5,374 nucleotides of DNA. It comes from an uncultured Bacteroidota bacterium (GTDB lineage Bacteria > Bacteroidota > Bacteroidia > Chitinophagales > Chitinophagaceae). Under the pieces are notes generated by a model. The model had not been told where the DNA came from, searched no databases, and saw only the letters and a program-made list of their open reading frames with translations. The stretch lies in contig CAILMA010000315.1 in NCBI GenBank assembly GCA_903835145.1, forward strand, positions 1-5,374, in the 5' to 3' direction. Shown here one piece after another: positions 5,360 to 5,374 of the stretch. Position numbers and translations under genes: made by a program. Positions within the stretch are counted from its first letter, which is position 1. Every line of letters starts with the position of its first letter.

Positions 5360-5374
5360 ATGTCAGCCCCCAAA
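5360..5374 (+). CDS. Start of the next gene (first five codons only)
   Basis: An ATG at 5360 opens M-S-A-P-K and runs off the right edge. It is called because it lies at the right distance from a good promoter and follows a strong terminator. Five codons give no information on function. Confidence 0.45.

Overview
The window looks like chromosomal DNA from the Bacteroidota, probably a Chitinophagales- or Sphingobacteriales-like lineage (the rank is an inference). Three things point there. Several genes are preceded by Bacteroidota-type promoters (TTTG or TTG, then about 18-21 nt, then TAnnTTTG) rather than sigma-70 boxes. No start codon has a convincing Shine-Dalgarno sequence. The proteins also fit: a secreted protein with an IEVAIAPNGSFG-type N-terminus, a secreted Asp-box propeller, and an ECF sigma factor ending in the KLHRIKQQL style common in this phylum. 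No insertion sequence, tRNA, rRNA or CRISPR array was seen.

Layout. Positions 1-143 (minus) hold the first 47 codons of a secreted protein that runs off the left edge. Positions 144-388 are a divergent intergenic region with a 14-bp direct repeat and a 12-bp perfect palindrome. Positions 389-1824 (plus) are a tight three-gene operon with 1-nt gaps: a small membrane protein, an ECF sigma factor, and a four-helix membrane protein that is a candidate anti-sigma factor. Downstream on the same strand, after gaps of 41 and 45 nt, come a secreted six-Asp-box beta-propeller (1866-2948) and a HAD-superfamily phosphatase of the YihX type (2994-3623). A small putative lipoprotein (3637-4131, minus) converges on the HAD gene with only 13 nt between stop codons. 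After a 231-nt divergent promoter region comes an AIM24/TIGR00266-family protein (4363-5154, plus), apparently a single-gene unit with a clear promoter and a perfect 14-bp-stem terminator. The right edge has a promoter, a 10-bp inverted repeat and the first five codons of another gene.

Working together. The clearest functional unit is the sigma-factor operon. Its third gene has a short cytoplasmic N-terminus followed by membrane helices, which suggests membrane-anchored control of the sigma factor without the usual zinc anti-sigma motif. The Asp-box and HAD genes may be read through from this operon, but nothing links their functions to it. The rest looks like ordinary Bacteroidota chromosomal content. 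No complete new system is evident; the best leads are the sigma/membrane-protein module and the operator-like inverted repeat at the right edge.
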